From contig NZ_FOVI01000001.1 of NCBI RefSeq assembly GCF_900115115.1, positions 266,606 to 330,605 on the forward strand: a stretch of 64,000 nucleotides of DNA, given 5' to 3'. Below, piece after piece: positions 1-8,978 of the stretch. The DNA is from Paenimyroides ummariense (GTDB taxonomy: Bacteria; Bacteroidota; Bacteroidia; Flavobacteriales; Flavobacteriaceae). How positions within the stretch are numbered: position 1 is the first letter of the stretch; each line of letters opens with the position of its first letter. A program made the position numbers and the translations under genes. Under the pieces are notes generated by a model, which was not told the origin of the DNA, did no database searches, and saw only the letters and a list, made by a program, of their open reading frames with translations.

Positions 1-223
1 GGATTTTTTCCATAGTAAATGCCACTAATGATACGTAGGCTTCCTCATTAAACAAATCAATTGTTAAACCATCGGGAATTAACTCCTGCAAAATAGCTGC
101 ATCAACCTTCCAATGAAAAAACAAGGCACGGTTCCATTCCTGATAAAAACTATAAGGTTGTTTTGGGTAATCCCAAGTTCGGTGATCGGTTTGTTTTAGT
201 ATTTTTTTGATTGATAATCCCAT
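1..223 (-). CDS. DUF2071 family protein (N-terminal part, cut by window edge)
   Basis: The reverse strand from 223 to 1 reads as an open N-terminus starting MGLSIKKILKQTDHR and continuing through a WDYP...FYQEWNRALFFHW stretch. This start region is typical of DUF2071 (YqjF-like) proteins, a beta-rich cytoplasmic family of unknown function. About 74 residues are inside the window and the rest lies off the left edge. The start is one base downstream of the stop of the DUF1572 gene at 225, so the two are probably co-transcribed. The family call rests on recognising the opening motif and is moderately sure. Confidence 0.65.
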   Translation of the reverse strand, partial: MGLSIKKILKQTDHRTWDYPKQPYSFYQEWNRALFFHWKVDAAILQELIPDGLTIDLFNEEAYVSLVAFTMEKI

Positions 224-224
224 A

Positions 225-800
225 TCATTCCTGGTTTTTATCGTTCAACAAATCATCGGTAAAATGTCTGCGTTGCTTTTCTGTTGAAAATTTTTCAGCA
301 TTATATTGGTTTGATTTATTTCGGGGAATTGATAACGACTGCCATTTTTCGTTTTGAATCATTTTGCCGATAAATACAATCTGCCCCACGTGATACGGAT
401 AATGAGCTAATTGTCGGTTAATAGCTTCTTGTACCGTATGCCCTTCGTTACGAATATAGATTATTTTGTTCAAATCGGTTTCAGACAAACTGTTCAGGGT
501 ATTAAACAAACAATTCCAACCGGCTTCCCATTTTTCCAGAACTTCGGCAGCCGAATTTAAATCGGCTTCAAATTCACTGTCACGGTTTCGCCATTCTTTT
601 TCGCCATCGGTTGTAAAAATATCGGTCCAACGCGAAAGCATGTTTCCCCACAAATGTTTCACAATAACGGCAATGCTGTTGCTTTCCGCATTAAACTGCC
701 AAAAGAAATCGGGTTCTTGCAATTGTTCAAACGTTTTATCGCCCAAATGCTTGTAATAGGCAAACTGCTTTTTTATACTTTCTATAAATGTTGATTCCAT
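225..800 (-). CDS. DUF1572 / DinB-superfamily protein
   Basis: 191 aa. The segment NSIAVIVKHLWGNMLSRW (near residue 41) and the later QLAHYPYHVGQIV (near 130) are the signature of DUF1572, a branch of the DinB/YfiT four-helix-bundle superfamily. His49, His133 and His137 are placed like the metal-binding triad of that fold, so a metal-dependent small-molecule transferase role is possible, but no substrate is known. It lies 11 bases downstream of the DUF72 gene and one base upstream of the DUF2071 gene, giving a three-gene minus-strand cluster. The family is confident; the function is unknown. Confidence 0.8.
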   Translation of the reverse strand: MESTFIESIKKQFAYYKHLGDKTFEQLQEPDFFWQFNAESNSIAVIVKHLWGNMLSRWTDIFTTDGEKEWRNRDSEFEADLNSAAEVLEKWEAGWNCLFNTLNSLSETDLNKIIYIRNEGHTVQEAINRQLAHYPYHVGQIVFIGKMIQNEKWQSLSIPRNKSNQYNAEKFSTEKQRRHFTDDLLNDKNQE

Positions 801-811
801 TTGTTTCGATT

Positions 812-1693
812 TTAAAATAGTGACAAATCATTTTTTCCGGGATACGGAAGATCTAACTTAAACTCGGTATTCAATTGCTTTATGAAATGTGTTGCCAGCA
901 AAGGCGATTCTAATTCGGTATTTTGATGAATAAAGAAATATAGTTTCTGCAAACCACTTTCGCGCCAGTCTTTAAGAACCGTAAGCCAATCGTTTAACCT
1001 GTCGTAATCGGCAGCGGTATTTGCACCAACGTATCGCACAAAAGCGGTGTTACTTGTTAAACGCATGTGCAACATGTCACGGCGACCGGCAGTATCAACA
1101 ATAATATTTGCTACATTGTGCTTTTGCAACAAATTACAATATTGATTGAAAACGGTTGTATCTGCAAACCATTCTTCGTTACGAACCTCAACAGCCAACG
1201 GAAAACCTTTTGGGAATTCTTCGATAAACTTTTGTAATCGATCAAAATCTTTTGGTTTGAAATTCTCGTGCATTTGTAGGAAAATCATTCCTAATTTATC
1301 TTCGAAAAAAGCCAAAGCATCGGTAAACGCCAACACTTTTTCATTGGTATTCAACAACCTGCTGTAATGACTGATTGATTGCGGAATTTTAGGAAAAAAC
1401 TTAAAAGTTTCTGGTGTTTTATCGTTCCAAATCTGCACCTGATCTTTAGAAGGCGAACTGTAATAGGTAGCATTCAGCTCGATACTGTTGAACTGTTGCG
1501 AATAGTACGTCAATTCGTCTTTTGTGCCTTTGGGATAGAAGTTTTTTAAATCGGTTTTGTTCCATTTGGCGCAACCAACAAAAACTTCAAAATTACCTTT
1601 GGCATATTTATCTAAAACGGCATAGGTTTCGGGCGGAGTTGGCGGTAAGGTAAAATCGACCAAAGACGGATCGGCAACTTTTCCAAATTTCAT
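812..1693 (-). CDS. DUF72 domain-containing protein (YecE-like)
   Basis: 293 aa. FVGCAKWNKTDLKNFYPKG near the N-terminus, FNSIELNATYY, the FLQMHENF strand and LAVEVRNEEWF are the conserved blocks of the DUF72/YecE family, a TIM-barrel-like cytoplasmic protein of unknown biochemical role. The length is slightly above the usual 240-280 aa because of a short N-terminal extension, a form I recall from Bacteroidota. No signal peptide is visible. It heads the cluster with the DUF1572 and DUF2071 genes. The family is sure; no function is claimed. Confidence 0.85.
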   Translation of the reverse strand: MKFGKVADPSLVDFTLPPTPPETYAVLDKYAKGNFEVFVGCAKWNKTDLKNFYPKGTKDELTYYSQQFNSIELNATYYSSPSKDQVQIWNDKTPETFKFFPKIPQSISHYSRLLNTNEKVLAFTDALAFFEDKLGMIFLQMHENFKPKDFDRLQKFIEEFPKGFPLAVEVRNEEWFADTTVFNQYCNLLQKHNVANIIVDTAGRRDMLHMRLTSNTAFVRYVGANTAADYDRLNDWLTVLKDWRESGLQKLYFFIHQNTELESPLLATHFIKQLNTEFKLDLPYPGKNDLSLF

Positions 1694-1766
1694 TTTTTAT
1701 TTAAAGATAGCTTTTTTCTTAAAAACTGTCGATAATAATTGTTGATAATTACAGAGCTAGTTATAT

Positions 1767-2453
1767 TTAATCTACCGGAAAAACAACATGAAAACCCACA
1801 CCGCGAATTGACTGAATTTTTATACGATCGTCGTTTTGGAAGTATTTACGTAAACGGCTTATAAAAACATCCATACTTCTGCCTGTAAAATAATCGGTAT
1901 TTTTCCAAACGTGTTGTAAAATAACTTCGCGGGTTACTACCTGATTGTTGTATTGTGTAAGCAGTAAAAGCAGCGAAACTTCGCGTTCGGTTAACTGATA
2001 ATCTGTGTTTGAATGTTGCAAGATCAACTGTTTTGGTTTGAAAATATAACTGCCAATTAGTATTTCTTCTCTTGTTGATTTATAGCCTTTGCGGTTTAGA
2101 ACATTTTTTATTCGAAGGATTAATTCTTCCGGATCGCAGGGCTTTGAGATATAATCATCGGCACCTAGTTTTAATCCTAAAATACGGTCTATCTGCTGAT
2201 TTTTTGCTGTGAGAAACAAAAACGGAAAGTCAATCTTTTCTTGTAGTTTTTTTGCCAAGGTAAATCCGTCCATTTGGGGCAGCATTACATCTAAAATAGC
2301 AATATCGCATTGATTTATTATGGAAAAATCATCTAAAGCCTTCATAGGATTTTGATACCAATGTACATTAAAATCATACATTTCAAGGTATTGCTTCAAT
2401 ATAAAACCAAAATCGTATTCGTCTTCAACCAATAAAACCGTAACTTTTTTCAT
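1767..2453 (-). CDS. OmpR/PhoB-family response regulator
   Basis: 228 aa. The N-terminal receiver domain has the acidic pocket (VEDE, residues 9-12), the phospho-acceptor Asp55 in AILDVMLPQMDG, Thr82 and the conserved Lys104 in SKPCDPEE. The C-terminal winged helix of OmpR type runs from about residue 130, with LTEREVSLLLLL, the recognition region VWKNTDYFTGRSMDVFISRLRK and a closing GVGF. It overlaps the upstream histidine kinase gene by 4 bases (ATGA), so the two form one translationally coupled unit. The probable target is the divergent outer-membrane protein gene, whose promoter region carries three direct repeats at 11-bp spacing, the pattern OmpR/PhoB proteins bind. Confidence 0.93.
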   Translation of the reverse strand: MKKVTVLLVEDEYDFGFILKQYLEMYDFNVHWYQNPMKALDDFSIINQCDIAILDVMLPQMDGFTLAKKLQEKIDFPFLFLTAKNQQIDRILGLKLGADDYISKPCDPEELILRIKNVLNRKGYKSTREEILIGSYIFKPKQLILQHSNTDYQLTEREVSLLLLLTQYNNQVVTREVILQHVWKNTDYFTGRSMDVFISRLRKYFQNDDRIKIQSIRGVGFHVVFPVD

Positions 2454-3814
2454 AGTTCAATACTTAAATGACATCCTTTGCCTAAACTGCTTTTAACCTG
2501 TATGGTTCCATGATATTTTTCTACAATTTTACTTACCAAATACAAACCTACACCCAAGCCTTTAACGCTGTGAATGTTGTTAATGGGAACGCGGTAATAC
2601 TTATCGAAAATATATTTTTGTTCGTTCATTGCAATGCCTATTCCGTCGTCAATAACATCAATTCTCAAAGCATTTTCGTTTTGAAAAATAGAAATTTGTA
2701 TGTTTTTACCGCCGTATTTAATGCTGTTGTCTATCAGATTTCCTAAAATGGTTTCAAGATCAGACACATTTATCGGTAATTCATCGGTAAGAGTTTCAAT
2801 AGAAATTTCCCAGTTAATATTTGGATACAACGTTTTATAATCATCAATAAATTCTACAATCTGCTTTTTTGTTGCGCGATTATTTTGAAAATCTTCTGTA
2901 TTCAAAGGCTTTAAAAGATGTTCCAATCGATTTATTTGTCGATCCATTAACGTAAGTGTTTCTGTACTGTACGCTTTTTGAATTTGTTTTGAAGCAATCT
3001 TCAACGTTGCCAAAGGCGTTTTAAATTCGTGTGAAATATTGTCAATGGTATCGTGCAGCAATAAAACCTGTTTGCGTTGTTCGTTATACTTTTTGTACGA
3101 TTGAAAATACAGCACAAGCACCATTATCATTATAAAAATAGAAACTGCAAACAACCCCCAAAGCTCTTTAAACAGAATTGTATTCATATTTAAAATATCG
3201 TAATAAATTGCCTGCTGAATCACATAACTTCGTTCATCGATTTTAGAAACAGATTTTTCGTAAGTGCGGGCGATATTAATTTTATCGTCAAAACTTTTTG
3301 TATTCAGCGTATCTCTTTGTGTTTCAGTTGTTGAATTGGATTGGGTAGATTCCCATTTAGACTCGCTCAATAAATAATTTTCAATCGGTTTAGGATTGGT
3401 CGTATAAATAACAATTGGTTTTGAAACTATTTGCTGGTTATTGGTGTTATCGTACACACTCAATAATTCTTTTTTAAACGCTAATTCTAAACCACTTTCT
3501 TTGTATTGTTGCTTCACATAGGCGCGCAACTCTTTGGCAAGACTGTCATTTTTCAACTTCATTTCTGTTTCAAAATGTTGTCGGGCAGCTGCTTTACTAT
3601 CAAATTCTTGCCATAGATATAAACTTTCATCCCAACGGGTATCTTCTAAAAATGAATAATCAACGGTTGTTTTTTCAAATATTTCTTTGGCTTTACGTTT
3701 AATCTCGCTCTTTTTCAGCAAAACGGTATTGTACAAAAAGTACGACTGTATTGCAGCCAAGACCACAAACAGCAACGAAAAGTAAAGGATAGGATGTTTT
3801 CTTAAGTTTTTCAT
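2450..3814 (-). CDS. Sensor histidine kinase
   Basis: 454 aa from the chosen ATG at 3814. A first membrane helix (about 8-30) and a second one (GLFAVSIFIMIMVLVLYF, about 220-245) flank a periplasmic sensor region of roughly 190 residues without a recognised fold. The cytoplasmic part has the dimerisation/phospho-acceptor motif SHEFKTPL, an N box (NLIDNSIKYGG), G1 (DDGIGI) and G2 (GLGVGLYLV), so it should be an active kinase. An upstream ATG at 3853 would add 13 hydrophobic residues (MLLQIIVFLYLLL). I prefer 3814 because MKNLRKHP followed by a helix is the usual topology. It is coupled by 4-bp overlap to the response regulator. Confidence 0.92.
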   Translation of the reverse strand: MKNLRKHPILYFSLLFVVLAAIQSYFLYNTVLLKKSEIKRKAKEIFEKTTVDYSFLEDTRWDESLYLWQEFDSKAAARQHFETEMKLKNDSLAKELRAYVKQQYKESGLELAFKKELLSVYDNTNNQQIVSKPIVIYTTNPKPIENYLLSESKWESTQSNSTTETQRDTLNTKSFDDKINIARTYEKSVSKIDERSYVIQQAIYYDILNMNTILFKELWGLFAVSIFIMIMVLVLYFQSYKKYNEQRKQVLLLHDTIDNISHEFKTPLATLKIASKQIQKAYSTETLTLMDRQINRLEHLLKPLNTEDFQNNRATKKQIVEFIDDYKTLYPNINWEISIETLTDELPINVSDLETILGNLIDNSIKYGGKNIQISIFQNENALRIDVIDDGIGIAMNEQKYIFDKYYRVPINNIHSVKGLGVGLYLVSKIVEKYHGTIQVKSSLGKGCHLSIEL

Positions 3815-3820
3815 CAATAG

Positions 3821-3828
3821 CAAATATA
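3821..3828 (-). promoter_or_regulatory. Possible -7 element for the histidine kinase operon
   Basis: The reverse strand reads TATATTTG here, an exact match to the Bacteroidota -7 consensus TAnnTTTG, six bases before the ATG at 3814. This would give a nearly leaderless transcript. No clear -33 TTG was found at the usual distance, so it is tentative. Confidence 0.35.
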
Positions 3829-3854
3829 GAAAAACTATTATCTGTAAAAGCACG

Positions 3855-3882
3855 TTAACCGCCCATTAACCGTTCGTTAACC
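3855..3882. promoter_or_regulatory. Three TTAACC direct repeats at 11-bp spacing (putative response-regulator boxes)
   Basis: TTAACC occurs at 3855-3860, 3866-3871 and 3877-3882, exactly 11 bp apart, between the two-component genes and the divergent outer-membrane protein gene. OmpR/PhoB-type regulators bind direct repeats with one helical turn between half-sites, so these are good candidates for the binding site of the adjacent regulator. The repeats are seen directly; the binding partner is inferred. Confidence 0.6.
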
Positions 3883-3925
3883 CACACACTGTAAAAATAG
3901 CCACACATTTGTAAAAAATAATCAC

Positions 3926-6283
3926 ATGAAAAATACTATACTCTTTTTAATGCTTTTATGTTGTACGCAGATTTGGGCACAGCAACAAAATATTCAAGGC
4001 ACAGTTTATACAGAAGGTAATATTCCTATTCCATTTTTAGAAATTAGAATTCTTGATACTTCACAAAACTATCAGCAATCGGTGGCGACAGATTCATTAG
4101 GAAATTTTGAAATTATTACAGATCAATCTGAAATTATTTTGGATATAAATGATGATTTTCATCAACCATTACAACAGCAAATTTCTGTAGAAGATCAAAA
4201 GAACGAATTAACATTGTATCTGATTCCTTTAGAAGAACAACTGACTGAATTAACCATAAGCGTTAAACGCCCAAAAGTAAAACAGAAAATAGACCGTATG
4301 GTATTTGATGTTGAAAACAGCTCGTTAAGCAACTTAAATACGTGGGAAATTTAAAAACGAACGCCTAACATCACCGTTAAAAACAGCAGTTTGCAGGTAC
4401 GCAATAACAGCAGTGTTTTGGTTACTATTAACGATAAAAGATGGATGATGTCGTCGCAAGAACTGCAAACTTTGCTAGAAAACACTCCGGGGAACGAATT
4501 GCAGGCTATAGAAGTTATTACAAATCCGCCGGCACAGTACGAAGCATCGGGTGCTGCCATTGTAAACATCAAACTAAAACAGAACAAACTGTTGGGTTAC
4601 AAAGGAACCCTTTTTGGCAAGTACGAGCAAAGTATGTATGCCAAAGGTGTAGCCGGAATAAGTAATTTTTACAATGTTGGGAAATGGAATTTTGCTGCGA
4701 GCTATTATCATGGTGGCGGTAATTATGTTCGCAAAAGCAAAGATTATGTTTTTTACGAAGAAGATGCTACAACATGGAAAACCATTACAAACCGTAAAGA
4801 TACCAGCAAATCGCAGAACACTTGGAATGCTATGATTGGTTATGAAAAAGATTCGTTAACCAGTTTTAATTTAGGAATCAACGGATTTTATCAGCCAAAT
4901 TCGCACGGTTTATACAACATTCCTACAGTAATTACGAACAATAGCAACGAAGTTATTTCGTATTTTAATACCATAAACGATCATAACGAAAACAACAATC
5001 AGATCAATGCGTATGCACAATTTCAGAAGAAAATAAACGATCATACTTTATCATCAACCGCACAATTTACCAACAATTCAAAAAACAAGTTTCAGGATAT
5101 CATCACTCAATATCCAACTTCAAGAAATCAATTTACGAATGATGAAGAAAGCAGTACGCAGGTTTTTGCCGTTCAGGTTGATGATTCTTACAAAAAAGAC
5201 AAATTTATGTGGGACAACGGGTTAAAATTCAGCACCATTTCGTCTGATTTCACGATGCTTTTTTCTGATGATGAGAATGGAAATTTACAGTTGAATCCCG
5301 ATAAAAGCAACGATTTTAATTATACCGAAAAAAATTACGCGGCCTACAGCAGTTTTAGTTACGATTTGGAAAAATGGTCTTTTAAAGCCGGGTTGCGTGC
5401 AGAATACACACAGTTAGAAGGCGTTGTAGAACAACCTGCCGATGTTAACAAACAATCGTATTTACAATGGTTTCCTACATTGTATGCGCAGTATAATTTT
5501 CAAAATTCGCACCAATTGGGAATCTCGTACGGAAAAAGAATTACGCGACCTTATTATTCGTGGTTGAATCCGGCAAAATCATATTACAACGAATTCTCTT
5601 ATTTTCAAGGCGATCCACGTTTGCGACCAACCATTACGCATAATATCGAACTAAATTACAGTTTTAAAAACGCAATCATTACTCCGTATTATCGTTACGA
5701 GAAATTCCCTGCAATGGAAATCAACTTTCAAATTCCCGAAACTAAAAACTTAATGTATCGATACACCAACATAAAATCTGAAAATGCTGCAGGTTTGCAA
5801 CTTTATAAAAACTTTGAAATTTCTGAAAAGTTATCTGTCGATTTTAGTACCAATACCGAATACCGACAACAATATTTTTGGGATTTAAAAAACCAATTGT
5901 ACGAAAATAAGCGATTAACATTTAACGGAAGAACCAACGTACAGATTCAGTTAGACCAAGCAGCCGACTGGGTTTTAAACACGAGTTTCTTTTATACATC
6001 GCCAACCATTCAGGGAACGTTTAACATATCAAGTTTTTCAAGTACATCGTTACAAATGACTCGTAAGTTTTTTAGTAAGAAGTTAGACGCATCGATTGCT
6101 TTTAATGATATTTTTTATAGTGAAAAAACAAAGATCAGTACAAAATACGCCAACCAGAATAATTACTTTTTAGATGCTGTTGACACCCGAAATTTTATGA
6201 TCACACTGCGCTATCAATTCGGAAATCAATCGTTGAAAACAGCTCAAAAAATAGAAAAAACAGAAGAACAAAACCGCTTATGA
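3926..6283 (+). pseudogene. Outer-membrane beta-barrel (TonB-dependent-receptor-like) protein, interrupted by one in-frame TAA
   Basis: Reading one frame from ATG 3926 to the stop at 6283 gives a 785-codon protein with a single internal TAA at 4352-4354. The first part has a signal peptide (ending IWAQ), a carboxypeptidase-like regulatory beta-sandwich (about 20-110) and the start of a plug (KQKIDRMVFDVENS). The part after the stop continues without frame change with KRTPNI, VLVTINDKRW and EVITNPPAQYEASGAAIVNI, then a long barrel ending in a C-terminal aromatic strand. The order and total length fit the Bacteroidota outer-membrane beta-barrel family (about 780-800 aa). The stop sits where the family has Leu (ILKRTP), so TTA to TAA is the likely change. 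Nothing else is broken: it may be a recent nonsense mutation, a sequencing error, or a suppressed stop. It is divergent from the two-component pair that probably controls it. Confidence 0.85.
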
Positions 6284-6310
6284 TTACATTTTTTTAGAAT
6301 TAGTTAATTG

Positions 6311-6338
6311 AAAAAGCCACTCAATTGAGTGGCTTTTT
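6311..6338. terminator. Bidirectional terminator, perfect 28-bp palindrome
   Basis: AAAAAGCCACTCAA and TTGAGTGGCTTTTT form uninterrupted 14-bp arms, with A and T runs at the ends. It lies between the convergent beta-barrel gene and the 6340-6993 gene and can terminate both. Confidence 0.85.
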
Positions 6339-6339
6339 C

Positions 6340-6993
6340 TTATTTATTTAGTAAAATCGCATCGATTACGTAGTTGTAATTCAACAAATCGCGATCGTCT
6401 TCGTTATAAATTCGTTCCCATTTAAAATCAGGCAGAAAAATGCGTGTTGCTGCTTTTCCATTCCAATCAACTTTTAAATTGTGTTTTTCTAAAACTTCCA
6501 CAATTTTTTTGGCAACTTCTCTGCTAACAACATCGCTTACGTTGTTTATCTTTTGAAAACTAATGTACAAACCTTCGCCACGAACTGCACGTTCCATATC
6601 CTGACCATGGTAAAAACAGTATCCTTCCGATTTTTCGTCGTTATCAATCAAAGTACGCTCAACTTCAGTAACTTCATATTCGCCGTCATCATTGGTAAAT
6701 CCTGTATAATGAAGTGCAATAATTTTAGATTCTGCCAACTCATCAAAAGCCGCAATTAAACGGTTGGTTTGTGTGTTGTCGCCCCAAGATTCACTTTCTT
6801 TTAAAAGCTCTTCGTTCACACGATCAATCTGCTCGTATGCCCAATCTTCGGAAATTTCGTCTTCAAAACCATTATCTTCAATTTCTTCGATAATATTGTT
6901 CTGAATATCCTCTAAACTGTAAAATCCCGAACGTACCTGCGTGTAAATAGAATCAAAAATAAATTGCTGATCTTCAGACATACTCTGTTTCAT
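6340..6993 (-). CDS. DUF6891-like cytoplasmic protein
   Basis: 217 aa, acidic, without signal peptide or membrane segment. The central block ESKIIALHYTGFTNDDGEYEV and the later EGYCFYHGQDMERAV and GEGLYISF resemble DUF6891, a family of uncharacterised bacterial proteins, sometimes linked to polymorphic-toxin immunity-type folds. The C-terminus contains VDWNGKAATRIFLPDFKW. It is a single gene: a shared terminator lies at its 3' end and about 220 bases of AT-rich leader separate it from the divergent MFS gene. The family assignment is by pattern memory only. Confidence 0.55.
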   Translation of the reverse strand: MKQSMSEDQQFIFDSIYTQVRSGFYSLEDIQNNIIEEIEDNGFEDEISEDWAYEQIDRVNEELLKESESWGDNTQTNRLIAAFDELAESKIIALHYTGFTNDDGEYEVTEVERTLIDNDEKSEGYCFYHGQDMERAVRGEGLYISFQKINNVSDVVSREVAKKIVEVLEKHNLKVDWNGKAATRIFLPDFKWERIYNEDDRDLLNYNYVIDAILLNK

Positions 6994-7185
6994 ATTAAAT
7001 GTGCTTTTTAGCCTTTTAACTATTTTAAATTTTTAATAGTACGAATATATTAATTCCATTTAAATTTTATACATAGGCTATTAATTTTTTATATTTTTTT
7101 TCTAATTAATACAAATGATAACGTTAAAACAACACAGCCATTAAAAGAAGTTTATTTAGGAAAGGTGGTTTTGTAAAGTAAGCAC

Positions 7186-7193
7186 TACCTTTG
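7186..7193 (+). promoter_or_regulatory. -7 promoter element of the MFS gene
   Basis: TACCTTTG matches TAnnTTTG exactly and lies 20 bases before the ATG at 7214. A TTG at 7171-7173 is closer than the normal -33 spacing. Confidence 0.5.
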
Positions 7194-7213
7194 CAAATTG
7201 ATATTTTAAGATA

Positions 7214-8362
7214 ATGAATAAAGGATTAATTGCTTTGGCATTTGGCGGATTAGCCATTGGTATGACCGAATTTACCATGATGGGAATTTTGCAGGATATT
7301 GCCAAAGACCAGCAGATTGAAATTACCCAGGCAGCCCATTTTATTGCATTGTATGCATTAGGTGTTGTGGTTGGCGCGCCTATTTTAACCATTTTTACAG
7401 GAAAGATCGCTCCGAAAAAAGTGTTGTTATTATTAATGTTGCTTTTTATAGTTTTTAACGGATTGTTTGCCATTGCGCCAGAATACAGTACTTTGGCAAT
7501 TAGCAGATTTATGTCGGGCTTGCCACACGGCGCTTTTTTTGGGGTAGGATCGGTAGTTGCTGCACAATTGGTTCAAAAAGGAAAAGAAGCACAGGCAATT
7601 GCCTTTATGTTCACTGGTATGACCATTGCGAATTTAGCCGGCGTACCGCTTGGCACGTACATTGGGCATCATTATTCGTGGCGAATTACTTACGGAATCA
7701 TCGCCGCTTTAGGATTAATTACCATTGCAAGCATCTACTTTTGGTTACCAAATATGAACAACAAAACAAATGGCGATTTAAAACAGCAGCTTTCGTACTT
7801 TAAACAGGCAAAAGCGTGGTTAATTGTTGCTGTTATTTCTATTGGAACAGGTGGTTTGTTTTCGTGGATTACCTACATTTCGCCAATGGTTACAAAAGTG
7901 GGCGGTTTAAATGAAGATCGAGTTCCGTTTATTATGATTTTGGTTGGACTGGGAATGTTCTTCGGGAACATTTTAGGCGGAAAACTGGCAGATACCATTT
8001 CTCCGACAAAAGCAGCGATTGCTTGTTTTACCACGATGGCACTTACGCTGGTTACGGTTTACTTCACGGCACACATTACATCGTTAGCTTATGTAATGGC
8101 ATTTGTTACGGGAATGGTTGCTTTTACCATTGGATCTCCGTTGCAAATGATGCTGATTACATCGGCAAAAGGATCCGAAAATATTGCAGCTGCAGCCGGT
8201 CAGGCAAGTTTTAACATTGGTAATACTTTAGGAGCTTATTTAGGCGGAATCCCAATCACACTTGGTTATGCCTATAATTCGCCGGTGCTGGTTGGTGTGG
8301 GTATGGCTGGTATTGGTGCGATGCTTGCTACTGTTTATTTGAAGAAATATCTGGAACGATAA
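7214..8362 (+). CDS. MFS transporter, DHA1/AraJ-like exporter
   Basis: 382 aa with about 12 hydrophobic helices and no signal peptide. The N-terminal GGLAIGMTEFTMMGILQDIA is characteristic of the AraJ/sugar-efflux/purine-efflux branch of DHA1 major-facilitator proteins, as are the SRFMSGLPHGAFFGVG block in helix 4 and GVPLGTYIGHHYSWR in helix 5. It is expected in the inner membrane as a proton-driven exporter of a sugar-like, nucleoside or drug substrate; which one cannot be told. It is monocistronic behind its own -7 element. Confidence 0.88.
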   Translation: MNKGLIALAFGGLAIGMTEFTMMGILQDIAKDQQIEITQAAHFIALYALGVVVGAPILTIFTGKIAPKKVLLLLMLLFIVFNGLFAIAPEYSTLAISRFMSGLPHGAFFGVGSVVAAQLVQKGKEAQAIAFMFTGMTIANLAGVPLGTYIGHHYSWRITYGIIAALGLITIASIYFWLPNMNNKTNGDLKQQLSYFKQAKAWLIVAVISIGTGGLFSWITYISPMVTKVGGLNEDRVPFIMILVGLGMFFGNILGGKLADTISPTKAAIACFTTMALTLVTVYFTAHITSLAYVMAFVTGMVAFTIGSPLQMMLITSAKGSENIAAAAGQASFNIGNTLGAYLGGIPITLGYAYNSPVLVGVGMAGIGAMLATVYLKKYLER

Positions 8363-8443
8363 AATACACTTTTTGTAGAAAAAATAAACATATTTTGCGT
8401 TTTCTGTAATTTAAACACGGTTTAATTAGCGATATATCAGCAG

Positions 8444-8459
8444 TGGCACAATGCTTGTT
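8444..8459 (+). promoter_or_regulatory. Candidate sigma-54 (-24/-12) promoter
   Basis: TGGCACAATGCTTGTT matches the RpoN consensus TGGCAC-N5-TTGCW with one mismatch in the -12 box. It lies about 35 bases upstream of the lipoprotein start at 8494, and no convincing TAnnTTTG element is present in that gap. An RpoN-dependent gene would need an enhancer-binding protein; no site for one was identified. Confidence 0.5.
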
Positions 8460-8493
8460 TTAAGTTAAGTGTAACAATAATATTTTAAGAGCT

Positions 8494-8868
8494 ATGAAAA
8501 GTATTTTAAAGATTTTCGGAATTTTATGTTTATCAATCTTTGTTTTTACAGCATGTAGTGATGATGACGACCCAGCAAACAACGATTTTTTTGTTGGCAG
8601 ATACAACGGTAAAGTAACATTTGCCAACGGCGACGAAAGTAAATCGAACCATAACGGACATGTACAGGTTGTAAAAGTTGGTGATAAATACAACTTTTTA
8701 TTTTCGGACAGTATCCCAGATATTACCGGAATTGAAATTGAGAAAAATGATAACACGGCTGTAATGATCGGTTCTAACGAAACACATTACATAAGAATTA
8801 CAGCAAGCAAATTAACCATGCTGTATTTAAAAGATGGTGCAACTTGGACAGCAGATGCCAATAGATAA
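8494..8868 (+). CDS. Small lipoprotein with surface-export-type acidic tail after Cys
   Basis: 124 aa. A signal peptide (MKSILKIFGILCLSIFVF) ends in the lipobox TAC, and the lipidated Cys21 is followed by SDDDD. An acidic stretch straight after Cys is the lipoprotein export signal that sends flavobacterial lipoproteins to the cell surface. The mature part is about 100 residues of likely beta-strand (RYNGKVTFANGDES, HVQVVKVGDKYNFLF) with no recognised family. It stands alone between a sigma-54-like promoter and a hairpin terminator. The lipoprotein call is sure; the role is unknown. Confidence 0.85.
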   Translation: MKSILKIFGILCLSIFVFTACSDDDDPANNDFFVGRYNGKVTFANGDESKSNHNGHVQVVKVGDKYNFLFSDSIPDITGIEIEKNDNTAVMIGSNETHYIRITASKLTMLYLKDGATWTADANR

Positions 8869-8887
8869 AATAAATAGTATTTTTTTT

Positions 8888-8915
8888 AAGAGTCATATTT
8901 TTTAATATGGCTCTT
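8888..8915 (+). terminator. Rho-independent terminator after the lipoprotein gene
   Basis: AAGAGTCATATT pairs with AATATGGCTCTT (one G-T pair) and is followed by eight or more T residues on the plus strand. Confidence 0.85.
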
Positions 8916-8978
8916 TTTTTTATATTTACTCAATTTATTAAGTTATTTTTAACATATTTTCTACTAAACACTACATTT

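Noticed and set aside
1146..1367. Plus-strand frame inside the DUF72 gene
   Set aside because: It is antisense to a conserved family domain and has no supporting signal.
4391..6283. Separate beta-barrel gene starting from TTG at 4391
   Set aside because: It lacks a signal peptide, starts in the middle of the plug and continues the frame of the gene at 3926, so it is the second part of one interrupted gene.
8907..8978. Upstream start of the TPR/MORN protein
   Set aside because: It begins inside the terminator hairpin of the lipoprotein gene and would hide a clear signal peptide starting at 8979.
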